From an uncultured Clostridia bacterium (GTDB lineage Bacteria > Bacillota > Clostridia > Oscillospirales > Oscillospiraceae): a stretch of DNA of 42,466 bases. The notes under the pieces were generated by a model. That model worked only from the letters and a program-made list of their open reading frames with translations, did not search any database and was not told the DNA's origin. The position numbers were made by a program, and so were the translations under genes. Within the stretch, counting starts at the first letter, position 1; every line of letters starts with the position of its first letter. The stretch is from positions 1 to 42,466 of the forward strand of contig CAMZIO010000013.1 of assembly GCA_947307255.1 (NCBI GenBank), read 5' to 3'. This document shows positions 1 to 7,160 of this stretch, in pieces.

Positions 1-27
1 ATTCTTTGCTTTGCAATGGTTAACTCA

Positions 28-41
28 CCCCCCCCCCCCCC
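28..41. repeat. 14-nt poly-C (poly-G on minus) homopolymer
   Basis: There is an uninterrupted run of 14 C. On the minus strand it is a G run that directly follows a GGAG motif and an ATG (43-41, whose G is the first of the run). From that ATG the present length runs into a stop within a few codons; one more G would open the frame to the left edge. It may be a phase-variable tract or a sequencing/assembly artefact. The rest of 1-138 shows no gene or clear promoter. Confidence 0.6.
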
Positions 42-138
42 ATATTCTCCGCTATGCCCACCACTCCCACCTTTTTTTGTGAAACAGCGCAACAGATCGC
101 ATCTCTTTTCTCTCCCGCCGCATCCAAAACGGCACAAA

Positions 139-166
139 AAAAGCCACCGGAAAACCGGTGGCTTTC
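139..166 (-). terminator. Intrinsic terminator of the SH3b gene
   Basis: A perfect 10-bp stem (141-150 with 155-164) has an AAAA loop. On the minus strand it is followed by a run of T. It starts a few bases after the stop codon of the gene at 173-745. Confidence 0.85.
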
Positions 167-172
167 TGCCGC

Positions 173-745
173 TTAGTTGGCGGGCGTCTGCGTGATCGTG
201 GTGGAGAGGTATTCCGAGCTGATCCAGCCGAACTGATCCCCGGATTTGACGAACGTCCAGTCGCCGGACTTTGCCGCCGCCTCCACCCGCTCGTTCGTGC
301 CCAGCAGCCTGATACGCGCGTATCCCGTGCCCGGCCCGCTGCGCAGGTTGACCCCAGCGGTGGTAAAATAGCTGTAATAGTGGTCAAAAACCGTCTCCGG
401 CAGGACGCTCAGCTCGCTATGGCCGGTCAGATCCAGCCAGGACGAGGGCTGCGTCGGCTGCACCGATTCCTCAGGGGTGCTCTGCTCGTTTTGCTGCGCG
501 TCCTCCTCGGCGGCCGGGTCCACGGGGGCGGACTCCTCCGGCAGCGTTTCCGTCTTATTTCCCGCCGCCTTGAGCTGCTCGATCTGCGTATTCGCGCTTG
601 CCAGCGCGCGGCGGGCATTGCCCAGCTTCGTCCCCAGTACGAGTGAGATGACCAGCAGCAGCGCGATCGCGGCAAGCTGGCAGATAAAAAGAATGTAAAG
701 CGGATTGTGCCGCTGGGTGCGGCGCATCACACGACGGCCTGTCAT
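173..745 (-). CDS. Membrane-anchored bacterial SH3 (SH3b) domain protein
   Basis: The product has 190 residues. A basic N-terminus is followed by one membrane segment (about 17-38), a short coiled-coil-like stretch (about 40-62), an acidic, Gln/Pro-rich linker (about 65-105) and a C-terminal SH3b domain (about 128-186) with the typical VNLRSGPGTGY motif. The SH3b domain should lie outside the cell, where such domains usually bind peptidoglycan or other wall polymers; no catalytic domain is attached. The ATG at 745 has an AAGGAGG box 7 nt upstream. The gene has its own promoter and terminator and so appears monocistronic. The exact function is unknown; an anchor, sensor or enzyme-recruiting wall protein is an inference. 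Confidence 0.8.
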   Translation of the reverse strand: MTGRRVMRRTQRHNPLYILFICQLAAIALLLVISLVLGTKLGNARRALASANTQIEQLKAAGNKTETLPEESAPVDPAAEEDAQQNEQSTPEESVQPTQPSSWLDLTGHSELSVLPETVFDHYYSYFTTAGVNLRSGPGTGYARIRLLGTNERVEAAAKSGDWTFVKSGDQFGWISSEYLSTTITQTPAN

Positions 746-776
746 ATTACCCCCTCCTTACGGTGTTTTCGACATT

Positions 777-806
777 ATTTTACCGAATCACACCATGTTA
801 TGTCAA
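777..806 (-). promoter_or_regulatory. Sigma-A-like promoter of the SH3b gene
   Basis: On the minus strand TTGACA (806-801) and TAAAAT (782-777) are separated by 18 bp. They lie about 30 nt upstream of the start codon at 745. Confidence 0.65.
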
Positions 807-893
807 GCAATTTATGGTGAATTCATCAAATTTTATCCGGTTTTGCGCGTACTTTATGTCCCCCTTTGTCTCCCACGCCCGCAGGGACAAAGA

Positions 894-920
894 GGCGGAG
901 CGTGCGCGGCACGCTCCGCC
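894..920 (-). terminator. Probable terminator of the antiporter gene
   Basis: A perfect 12-bp GC-rich stem (894-905 with 909-920) with a GCG loop lies just past the stop at 932. The T-tract on the minus strand is poor (TCTTTGT), so termination may be inefficient. Confidence 0.6.
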
Positions 921-931
921 CGGTTTTGGAT

Positions 932-2263
932 TCACTTGCCGCCCTTGTGCGCGCGGCGCCGCTCCAGCAGCTCCTTGGGCTCGGCCTGCGCCAGCTTGCG
1001 CGCGCGGCGCTCCAGCACCTCTTTCGGCTTTTCCGAGATCTCGCCCGCCGCCTGCAGGGCCTCCTTGGTCATCAGCGGGCCGACCAGCTCGTAGATCAGC
1101 ACGGAAAAGAGGATGATGTTGCGCACCAGGCTGCCGTTCTCCGGCCCCAGCTGCTGCGCCGTAACGCACATGCCCAGCGCCACGCCCGCCTGCGGCAGCA
1201 GCGTGATACCCAGATATTTGACGACCTTTTCGCTGCAGCCGACCATCTGCGCGCTGTACCGCGCGCCGAAGTACTTACCCAGCGAACGGGAAACGATATA
1301 CACCACGCCGATGCACACCAGAATCGGCTGGGCAAACACCTCCAACTGCAGCTCCGCGCCGCTGATGACAAAGAACACGGCCAGCAGCGGCTGCGACCAC
1401 ACGTCCGCGCGCTGCATCAGATCGTCGGAGAGCGGGCTGATGTTGCAAAAGAGCGTGCCGAGCATCATGCACACCAGCAGCGGAGAAAAGCCGATGCGCA
1501 GCTCGCCAAACGTCAGTTCCAGCGACGAGAGCGCCACCGTCAAAAAAACGAAGGAGATCGTCATGGAATTGCGGTTGGTATTGGAGTGGAACATCGTCTC
1601 CAGCTTGGTGAGGACAAAGCCGGCCAGCGCGCCCAGCAGCAGCGAACAGGCGATCTCCAGCAGCGGATTGACGAGGATGGACACCACGCTCACCGCGCCG
1701 CTGATGAGCGCCTTGGCGATGCCGAAGGAGACGGCAAATACGATCAGGCCCACCGCATCGTCCAGTGCGACGATGGGCAGCAGCAGCTCCGTCAGCTCGC
1801 CCTTGGCCTTGTACTGGCGCACCACCATCAGCGTGGCGGCGGGCGCGGTCGCCGTTGCGATGGCGCCGAGGGTGATCGCCGCCGGGACGGAGAGAATCTC
1901 CGGGAAGAGCGCATGGAACCCCAGCAGTGTCAGATCTACCAGCACCGCCGCCGCCAACGCCTGCAAAATGCCGATGATCAGCGCCTGGCGCCCGGTTTTC
2001 CGCAGCTGGCTGAGGCGGAACTCGTTGCCGATGGCAAAGGCAATAAAGCCCATGGCGACCTTGGAAATCACCTCCAACTGCGCCACCGACTCGTAGGTCG
2101 GAAAGCCAAACCCGTGGATGCCCAACCGCCCCAGCACAAACGGCCCGATCAGCACGCCCGAAACCAGAAATGCGGTTACGTCGGGCAGGCGCCAGCGGTT
2201 GAACAGTCTCGTCATCATCAGCCCCGCCATCAGGGCGAAGGCAAAGCTCAGCAAAGCAGTCAT
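932..2263 (-). CDS. CPA2-family cation:proton antiporter (Kef/Nha type)
   Basis: The product has 443 residues and is very hydrophobic, with about 12 predicted membrane segments of the Na_H_Exchanger family. The segment ALDDAVGLIVF near residue 167 carries the Asp-Asp pair that CPA2 antiporters use for ion and proton binding. The short cytoplasmic C-terminus (about 400-443) is charged and Lys/Arg/Glu-rich; there is no RCK/TrkA-N domain, so this is a minimal exchanger. It probably exchanges Na+ or K+ for H+ at the cytoplasmic membrane; the cation cannot be told from sequence. The ATG at 2263 has GGAGGG upstream. It has its own promoter and terminator and no obvious functional partner nearby. 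Confidence 0.85.
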   Translation of the reverse strand: MTALLSFAFALMAGLMMTRLFNRWRLPDVTAFLVSGVLIGPFVLGRLGIHGFGFPTYESVAQLEVISKVAMGFIAFAIGNEFRLSQLRKTGRQALIIGILQALAAAVLVDLTLLGFHALFPEILSVPAAITLGAIATATAPAATLMVVRQYKAKGELTELLLPIVALDDAVGLIVFAVSFGIAKALISGAVSVVSILVNPLLEIACSLLLGALAGFVLTKLETMFHSNTNRNSMTISFVFLTVALSSLELTFGELRIGFSPLLVCMMLGTLFCNISPLSDDLMQRADVWSQPLLAVFFVISGAELQLEVFAQPILVCIGVVYIVSRSLGKYFGARYSAQMVGCSEKVVKYLGITLLPQAGVALGMCVTAQQLGPENGSLVRNIILFSVLIYELVGPLMTKEALQAAGEISEKPKEVLERRARKLAQAEPKELLERRRAHKGGK

Positions 2264-2339
2264 GGATCATTTCCCTCCGGTGTTGCGTTTTCTGTGCTGC
2301 GTTTTCCGCGCGTGTGCGCTTGAGCGCTCCAAGTACTGC

Positions 2340-2368
2340 ATTATGCACTCTTTCCTCTGAAAATGCAA
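2340..2368 (-). promoter_or_regulatory. Promoter of the antiporter gene
   Basis: On the minus strand TTGCAT (2368-2363) and CATAAT (2345-2340) are separated by 17 bp, about 75 nt upstream of the antiporter start. Confidence 0.55.
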
Positions 2369-2384
2369 CTGTTTTTTCCAACAA

Positions 2385-2414
2385 ATAGGGACCGTTCATC
2401 CGAACAGCCCCTAT
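2385..2414 (-). terminator. Terminator of the ABC importer operon (G-U pairs show the strand)
   Basis: A 13-bp stem (2385-2397 with 2402-2414) has two mismatches when read on the plus strand. Both become G-U wobbles in minus-strand RNA, giving a continuous helix followed by UUUGUU. It lies just after the ATPase stop at 2428. Confidence 0.65.
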
Positions 2415-2427
2415 ATCCGCCGCTTTT

Positions 2428-3222
2428 TCAGGAAAGCAGCACCTCGTCCGTCTCCTCCTGTACGCCGGAGAGCGCGGCAAAGCGGTCCAGCAGATCCTTT
2501 TTGGTCAGTTTCTTCTTCTCCTCGCCGGAAATATCCAGAATGATACGGCCCGCGTGCATCATAATGATGCGGTTGCCATGCGTGAGCGCATCGCGCATAT
2601 TGTGCGTGATCATCAGCGCGGTAAGCTGATTCTCTGCGACGATCTGATCGGACAGCTCCAGCACCTTGCCCGCCGTGGCGGGGTCAAGCGCCGCCGTGTG
2701 CTCGTCAAGCAGCAGCAGCTTCGGCCGCTGCAGCGCAGCCATCAGCAGCGTCAGCGCCTGGCGCTGGCCGCCGGAGAGCAGACCCACCTTATCCTCCATC
2801 CGGTTTTCCAGCCCAAGGCCCAGGGTCTTGAGCCGCTCGTGGTATTCCTCCCGTTCCGCCTTCGTTACGCCCCAGCGCAAACCGCGCTTTTTGCCCCGGC
2901 GCATCGCCAACGCAAGGTTTTCCTCGATCTGCATATTGGGCGCGGTGCCCATCATGGGGTCCTGAAACACGCGGCCGATGAACGCGGCGCGCTTATGCTC
3001 CGGCAGGGCGGTAACGTCTACGGAGTCGATCAGGATCTTCCCGCTGTCCACCGGCCAGACGCCGGCGACGGCGTTGAGCAGCGTGGACTTGCCCGCACCG
3101 TTGCCGCCGATGACGGTAACGAACTCGCCGGGCGCAAGGTGGAGCTCCAGTTCCTGCAGCGCGCGCTTTTCATGGATGGTACCGGGGTGAAAGGTTTTGG
3201 ATACGCGCTCCAATTTCAACAT
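2428..3222 (-). CDS. ABC importer ATP-binding protein (TrpZ-like)
   Basis: The product has 264 residues and a complete ABC ATPase set: Walker A GGNGAGKST (39-47), signature LSGGQ (149-153), Walker B LLLLDE (169-174) with catalytic Glu174, and a downstream switch His in MITHN. It should energise import through the permease whose stop codon lies 5 nt upstream. It is the last gene of a three-gene operon encoding a binding lipoprotein, a permease and this ATPase, an arrangement shared with the streptococcal tryptophan/tyrosine importers TrpXYZ. The substrate is not readable from sequence. Confidence 0.88.
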   Translation of the reverse strand: MLKLERVSKTFHPGTIHEKRALQELELHLAPGEFVTVIGGNGAGKSTLLNAVAGVWPVDSGKILIDSVDVTALPEHKRAAFIGRVFQDPMMGTAPNMQIEENLALAMRRGKKRGLRWGVTKAEREEYHERLKTLGLGLENRMEDKVGLLSGGQRQALTLLMAALQRPKLLLLDEHTAALDPATAGKVLELSDQIVAENQLTALMITHNMRDALTHGNRIIMMHAGRIILDISGEEKKKLTKKDLLDRFAALSGVQEETDEVLLS

Positions 3223-3227
3223 ACGCC

Positions 3228-4202
3228 TCAGCCCTCCTTTCCGCCGCGTCTCGCCTGCGCAACGGCCGGCCTGCGCTGTCCCTGCAAATACGGCACGGCG
3301 AGAAAAACGGCTACGATCAGCGCGGTAAAGAGCTTCAAATCATTCGGGTCCAGCCGCAGCCAGAGAATAACGACCATCACGATATAGTACGCAATGCCGC
3401 CCAATGCGACAAAGCACAACCGCACGGCAAAGTTCGCCCCCTTGGTAAACAGCGCGTCGCAGAGCACCTCTCCGATGATGATGGCGGCAAGCCCGATCAC
3501 AATCGCGCCGCGGCCCATATTGACGTCCGCAGTCCCCTGGAACTGGGTCATCAGCCCCCCGGAGAGCGCGACCACGCCGTTTGAGAGCGCCAGACCGATG
3601 AGCTTCATATTGCCGACGTTGATCCCCTGCGCCCGGCTCATATGGGGATTGGCGCCTGTGGCGCGCAGGGCGCTGCCCTGCTCCGTACCGAAGTACCAGT
3701 ACAGCAGCGCCACCAGCATCGCCGTGAGAAGCAGCCCGGTCAAAATCGCCTGCGGCACGTAGAGCGACGAAAGTAAAAAGCCCTTATGCCCCTCCTCCCA
3801 GACCATACCGAACTTTTTGATGCTCGCCGTCTGATTGGCCTTGGTCATAATGCGCAGGTTGATCGAATAGAGGGCAAACTGCGTGAGGATTCCGGCAAGG
3901 ATCGCCGGGATGCCGAGCTTCGTATGCAGAAGCCCCGTGCACAGGCCGCATACCACTCCCACGGCAACCGCCGCCAGCAGCGCCGCCCAGGCGGACCAGC
4001 CGGCGAGAATCAGCATAACCGTTACCGCACCGCCGGTGGCAAACGAGCCGTCCACCGACAGATCCGCCACGTCCAGCAATCGAAACGTGATATATACGCC
4101 CAGCGCCATCATGCCCCAGATAAAGCCCTGTGCCACGGCGGCGGGCATACGGGAGATCAGATTGGCCAGGCTCAGTGAACCGATAAAAACGCCAAGGTAC
4201 AT
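3228..4202 (-). CDS. ABC importer permease (LivH/BPD_transp_2 type, TrpY-like)
   Basis: The product has 324 residues and about 8-9 hydrophobic segments. It resembles the single-permease branch of the branched-chain amino acid/ribose permease superfamily; the stretch near residues 45-55 (ADLSVDGSFATGGA) is typical of permeases that pair with PF04392 binding proteins. It probably forms a homodimer with the ATPase of 2428-3222. The ATG at 4202 has AAAGGAG upstream. It follows the binding-protein gene by 21 nt and precedes the ATPase by 5 nt. Confidence 0.87.
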   Translation of the reverse strand: MYLGVFIGSLSLANLISRMPAAVAQGFIWGMMALGVYITFRLLDVADLSVDGSFATGGAVTVMLILAGWSAWAALLAAVAVGVVCGLCTGLLHTKLGIPAILAGILTQFALYSINLRIMTKANQTASIKKFGMVWEEGHKGFLLSSLYVPQAILTGLLLTAMLVALLYWYFGTEQGSALRATGANPHMSRAQGINVGNMKLIGLALSNGVVALSGGLMTQFQGTADVNMGRGAIVIGLAAIIIGEVLCDALFTKGANFAVRLCFVALGGIAYYIVMVVILWLRLDPNDLKLFTALIVAVFLAVPYLQGQRRPAVAQARRGGKEG

Positions 4203-4223
4203 TCTTATAACTCCTTTTCCGGT

Positions 4224-5195
4224 TTATCCGATCGGGGCATAGTCCGCGGGCACCGGGATTCCCAGCGCCTCGCAGCGCGCGGCAGCGCACTTTTTCACCG
4301 GATTCTGATAATACTCGATCTCCATCGTGGAGATATCTGCCTCCCCCGTGAGGATTCTGGCCGCCATCGCGCCGGTGGTGCGGCCAAGCTCGTAGTAGTC
4401 GATCGACAGCGTTGCAATGCCGCAGCCCTTACACAGGCTCTCCTCCCCGGCGATGATGGGGACGCCCGCCGGCTCCGCCACGTTGTTGATTGCCTCGGCA
4501 CAGTTGGCGGCCGTATTGTCGGTGGGAATATAAAGCGCCTGGCAGTCCGCGCAGGCCTGCGCGGTAACGCTGGCAACGTCGTTGGAGTCGGCAAAGGTGT
4601 AGAGGCTGACGCTCCTGCCCATTTCCTCCAGCGCGGCCTTCACGACCTCGACCTGATAGGCGGAGTTCGCCTCGGCACTGCAATAGAGAATGCCGACGCG
4701 CCGGGCATCCGGCAGCAGCTCGTCAAACATGGCGGCCTGCCGGTCCAACGGGGCAAGATCAGACGTGCCGGAAACGTTGCCGCCGGGCGTGCCGTCAAAA
4801 TCGTCAATATCCAGCGCAACGCCGTATTCCGTAACGGAGGTCCCCAGTACGGGAATCGTCTGCGTGGCGCTGACCGCCGCCTGCAGCGCAGGTGTGGCGT
4901 TCGCCAGGATCAAGTCCACGTTTCCGGCGGCGAAGCCGTTGCAGATCGTGGCGCAGGTCGCAATATCTCCGGAGGCGTTGAGCTCCTCGAACGTTACCCG
5001 GCCGGGGAGCGCCTCTTCCAGTGCGTCGCGGAAGCCGCGCGTGGCAGCGTCGAGCGCCTCGTGCTGGGCAAGCTGGCAGATCCCGACGGTAAAGCTCGCT
5101 TCCCCGTCGGACGGCCGGGGCTGCCCCGCTCCGCCGCAGGCGGCGAGGCCGAGGCAAAGGATCATCGTCAAAAAGGCGGACAGTAGCTTTTTCAT
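4224..5195 (-). CDS. ABC importer substrate-binding lipoprotein (ABC_sub_bind family, TrpX-like)
   Basis: The product has about 323 residues. It starts with a lipoprotein signal peptide (lysines, hydrophobic core, lipobox LAAC) and continues as a two-lobed periplasmic-binding fold of the PF04392 type. It would be anchored outside the membrane and deliver ligand to the permease. Two in-frame ATGs exist, at 5201 and 5195; the second is preferred because AGGAG lies 8 nt before it but only 2 nt before the first. Family members characterised in streptococci bind aromatic amino acids, but other members bind other ligands. The promoter lies about 45 nt upstream, leaving no room for a T-box or riboswitch. 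Confidence 0.87.
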   Translation of the reverse strand: MKKLLSAFLTMILCLGLAACGGAGQPRPSDGEASFTVGICQLAQHEALDAATRGFRDALEEALPGRVTFEELNASGDIATCATICNGFAAGNVDLILANATPALQAAVSATQTIPVLGTSVTEYGVALDIDDFDGTPGGNVSGTSDLAPLDRQAAMFDELLPDARRVGILYCSAEANSAYQVEVVKAALEEMGRSVSLYTFADSNDVASVTAQACADCQALYIPTDNTAANCAEAINNVAEPAGVPIIAGEESLCKGCGIATLSIDYYELGRTTGAMAARILTGEADISTMEIEYYQNPVKKCAAARCEALGIPVPADYAPIG

Positions 5196-5238
5196 CTTCA
5201 TTTCTCCTTCCTTGCAATCGGTACAGTGCTTGTTTCGT

Positions 5239-5267
5239 AGTATAAATCTTTAACGCTTTAAAGTCAA
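5239..5267 (-). promoter_or_regulatory. Promoter of the ABC importer operon
   Basis: On the minus strand TTGACT (5267-5262) and TATACT (5244-5239) have an optimal 17-bp spacer. The expected leader is under 45 nt. Confidence 0.75.
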
Positions 5268-5324
5268 TCTAATTTTTGTAAAAAAAGTTTCGCTTTTTGC
5301 GCCGATTTTTTGTCTAATTTGTCA

Positions 5325-5351
5325 AACCCCCGCGGCATAGCCGCGGGGGTT
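5325..5351 (-). terminator. Terminator of the solute-binding protein gene
   Basis: A perfect 12-bp stem (5325-5336 with 5340-5351) has a 3-nt loop and lies about 30 nt after the stop at 5383. The T-run on the minus strand is short (GTTTGAC). Confidence 0.65.
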
Positions 5352-5382
5352 CCCCGTATCTGCGCAGAAAAGCGCCGCGCGT

Positions 5383-7050
5383 TTAAGGCGCCGCGTTCTC
5401 CGTCGCGCTCAGCCCGTTAAAGTATACCCGGCCCAGACCGTCGTGATACACGCCGTGCAGCCCGTCGCGCAGCAGGTAGGTTACCGAGTCAAAACACAGC
5501 GGAGAAAGCGCGCCGTCCTCCAGCAGCAGCGTCTCCGCGTCGTGCAGGAACGCCGCGCGTGCCGCCAGATTCTCCGATGCGCGCGCAACGCCCAGCAGCA
5601 CGTCGTACGTCTCGCTGCTGTAAAAGATCTGATCAAGCGGCCCCATGGCGGAAAAACGGTCCAGAAATCCCATCGCATCGTTATACGGCGGCACAATCCA
5701 ATCCGCCGCAATCTCATAGTCTCCCGCGGCAATCCGGCTGTCAAACTCCTCGCGCGGGAGGGCGCGGGGCAGCATACTCACGCTGAGCTGCTCGCTCCAC
5801 ATCCGCTGCAGCTCCCACACCGCGTCGTGCGTGCGCTCGTCCTCCACGTAGAGAAGCTCGATCGCCGGGAACTCGCGTCCGGTGCTGTATCCGGCGCGCT
5901 TGAGGCTCCCCACCGCCGACACGCAGCGCTTTTCGTATTCCTCTTCGTCGATCGCGCACAGCACGCCGCCGACCGTCCGGAAATCCTCCGGTGCGTCCGT
6001 ACCGCTCGCAACGCCCGCACTCACCAGCCCCGTTGCCGGGACCGCTCCCGCGCCCATCGCTGCGGCAATCGCTGCGCGGTCGATGCTCAAGTCAAAGGCA
6101 CGGCGCACGTCGGCGTCGTTGAAATAGTCGCTGATATGGTTGTAGAGAACGCAGTATGTGCTGCACAGCGGCAGCGCTGCGGCAGACGGCGCCGTTTGCC
6201 CCGTATCGTCTTCCAGTGCGCGGCGCGGCGGCGAGGCAACGTAATCCACCTTGCCCTCCTCGTAGAGCCGATACGCCTCCTCCGCATCCGGTGCAAACAC
6301 GATGCGCAGCGTATCCACCCCCACGAGCTTGCTCTCATAATAAGTGGGACTGCGGCGCAGCTGCAAGTACTCCTCCGGCGTCCAAACGCCGATCTGATAA
6401 GCGCCGTTGCTCAGCAGGTTGGGGCTGGTCGCCCAGCCTTCGGCGTCTGCCTGAAGCGCATCCTCGCGCAGCGGCATCGTCGCCACCGCGGTGCACACGC
6501 CGCTGAGGAAGTACGCGCAGGGGGCGGCGAGCGTTACGGTAAAGGTGCTGTCGTTTTCCGCCTTGACCGCCAGCGCCTTGGCGTTGCCGGTCTTGCGCGC
6601 AACGTCATAGCCCTTGACCATGGACAGCAGCGCGTGGTTGGGCGAATCCGTCCTGGGGTCGACCAGCCGCTGCCAGGCGTAGACGAAATCCCTGGCCTTC
6701 ACGCGCGTCCCGTCCGACCAGTTTGCAGAGGAGCGCAGCTTAAACGTATAGGTTACCGTCCCGTCGTAGTTCGTCTCCGTCTTATACTCGCGAGCCATTC
6801 CCTCCCGCAGCACGGCGCGGCCCGTGCCGTCGTCGGCAAAGCGCATCAGATTCTCATAGAGCATATAAAAAACGCTCTGCTCGGCACGCTGCGTGCTTTT
6901 TGCGGGGTCGAGCGAGGTGATCTGCGAACAGACGGCGGCACGCAGGTCCAGCGTCTGCGTCAGCTCCTTTTGCTCGCCGCAGCCGGACATAAGCCCCGCC
7001 GCCATCAGCACGGCCAGCAGAAATGCCGACAACCTTTTCGCCTTTTGCAT
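5383..7050 (-). CDS. Oligopeptide-type ABC solute-binding lipoprotein (SBP_bac_5)
   Basis: The product has 555 residues. A lipoprotein signal ends in a lipobox (LMSGC), followed by the extracellular SBP family 5 fold. The N-terminal part carries the family hallmark region (LDPAKSTQRAEQSVFYMLYENL, about 45-66, written here only as a location guide) and YTFKLRSSANWSDG near 120-133. Such proteins capture oligopeptides, or sometimes nickel or sugars, for an ABC importer. No permease or ATPase gene of the Opp/Dpp kind is next to it: it sits alone between two terminators, so it must share a transporter encoded elsewhere or act as a stand-alone binder. The ATG at 7050 has AAGGAG upstream. Confidence 0.88.
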   Translation of the reverse strand: MQKAKRLSAFLLAVLMAAGLMSGCGEQKELTQTLDLRAAVCSQITSLDPAKSTQRAEQSVFYMLYENLMRFADDGTGRAVLREGMAREYKTETNYDGTVTYTFKLRSSANWSDGTRVKARDFVYAWQRLVDPRTDSPNHALLSMVKGYDVARKTGNAKALAVKAENDSTFTVTLAAPCAYFLSGVCTAVATMPLREDALQADAEGWATSPNLLSNGAYQIGVWTPEEYLQLRRSPTYYESKLVGVDTLRIVFAPDAEEAYRLYEEGKVDYVASPPRRALEDDTGQTAPSAAALPLCSTYCVLYNHISDYFNDADVRRAFDLSIDRAAIAAAMGAGAVPATGLVSAGVASGTDAPEDFRTVGGVLCAIDEEEYEKRCVSAVGSLKRAGYSTGREFPAIELLYVEDERTHDAVWELQRMWSEQLSVSMLPRALPREEFDSRIAAGDYEIAADWIVPPYNDAMGFLDRFSAMGPLDQIFYSSETYDVLLGVARASENLAARAAFLHDAETLLLEDGALSPLCFDSVTYLLRDGLHGVYHDGLGRVYFNGLSATENAAP

Positions 7051-7097
7051 AACAGTCTCCTTCTGATCAAGCAGATTTTCATACCGATTCGACTAGT

Positions 7098-7126
7098 ATT
7101 ATACAAAAGAATTCCCCGCTTGTAAA
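7098..7126 (-). promoter_or_regulatory. Promoter of the SBP gene, overlapping the upstream terminator
   Basis: On the minus strand TTTACA (7126-7121) and a perfect TATAAT (7103-7098) are 17 bp apart. The -35 box lies in the loop of the helicase terminator hairpin. Confidence 0.75.
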
Positions 7127-7141
7127 GCCAAGCGGGGAATT
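7110..7141 (-). terminator. Terminator after the DEAD-box helicase gene
   Basis: A perfect 12-bp stem (7110-7121 with 7130-7141) has an 8-nt loop, followed on the minus strand by CTTTTG. It starts about 20 nt after the helicase stop at 7161 and would end the helicase or glycogen-operon transcript. Confidence 0.8.
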
Positions 7142-7160
7142 TCAACGATTTTGCCGTATT

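Noticed and set aside
866..2323. A 485-codon plus-strand frame opposite the antiporter
   Set aside because: Its translation is rich in His, Gln and Arg, without domain pattern, and it is the mirror of a clear membrane-protein gene.
5196..5382. T-box or riboswitch before the TrpX-like gene
   Set aside because: The good promoter at 5239-5267 leaves too little leader, and no specifier stem or T-box sequence is seen.
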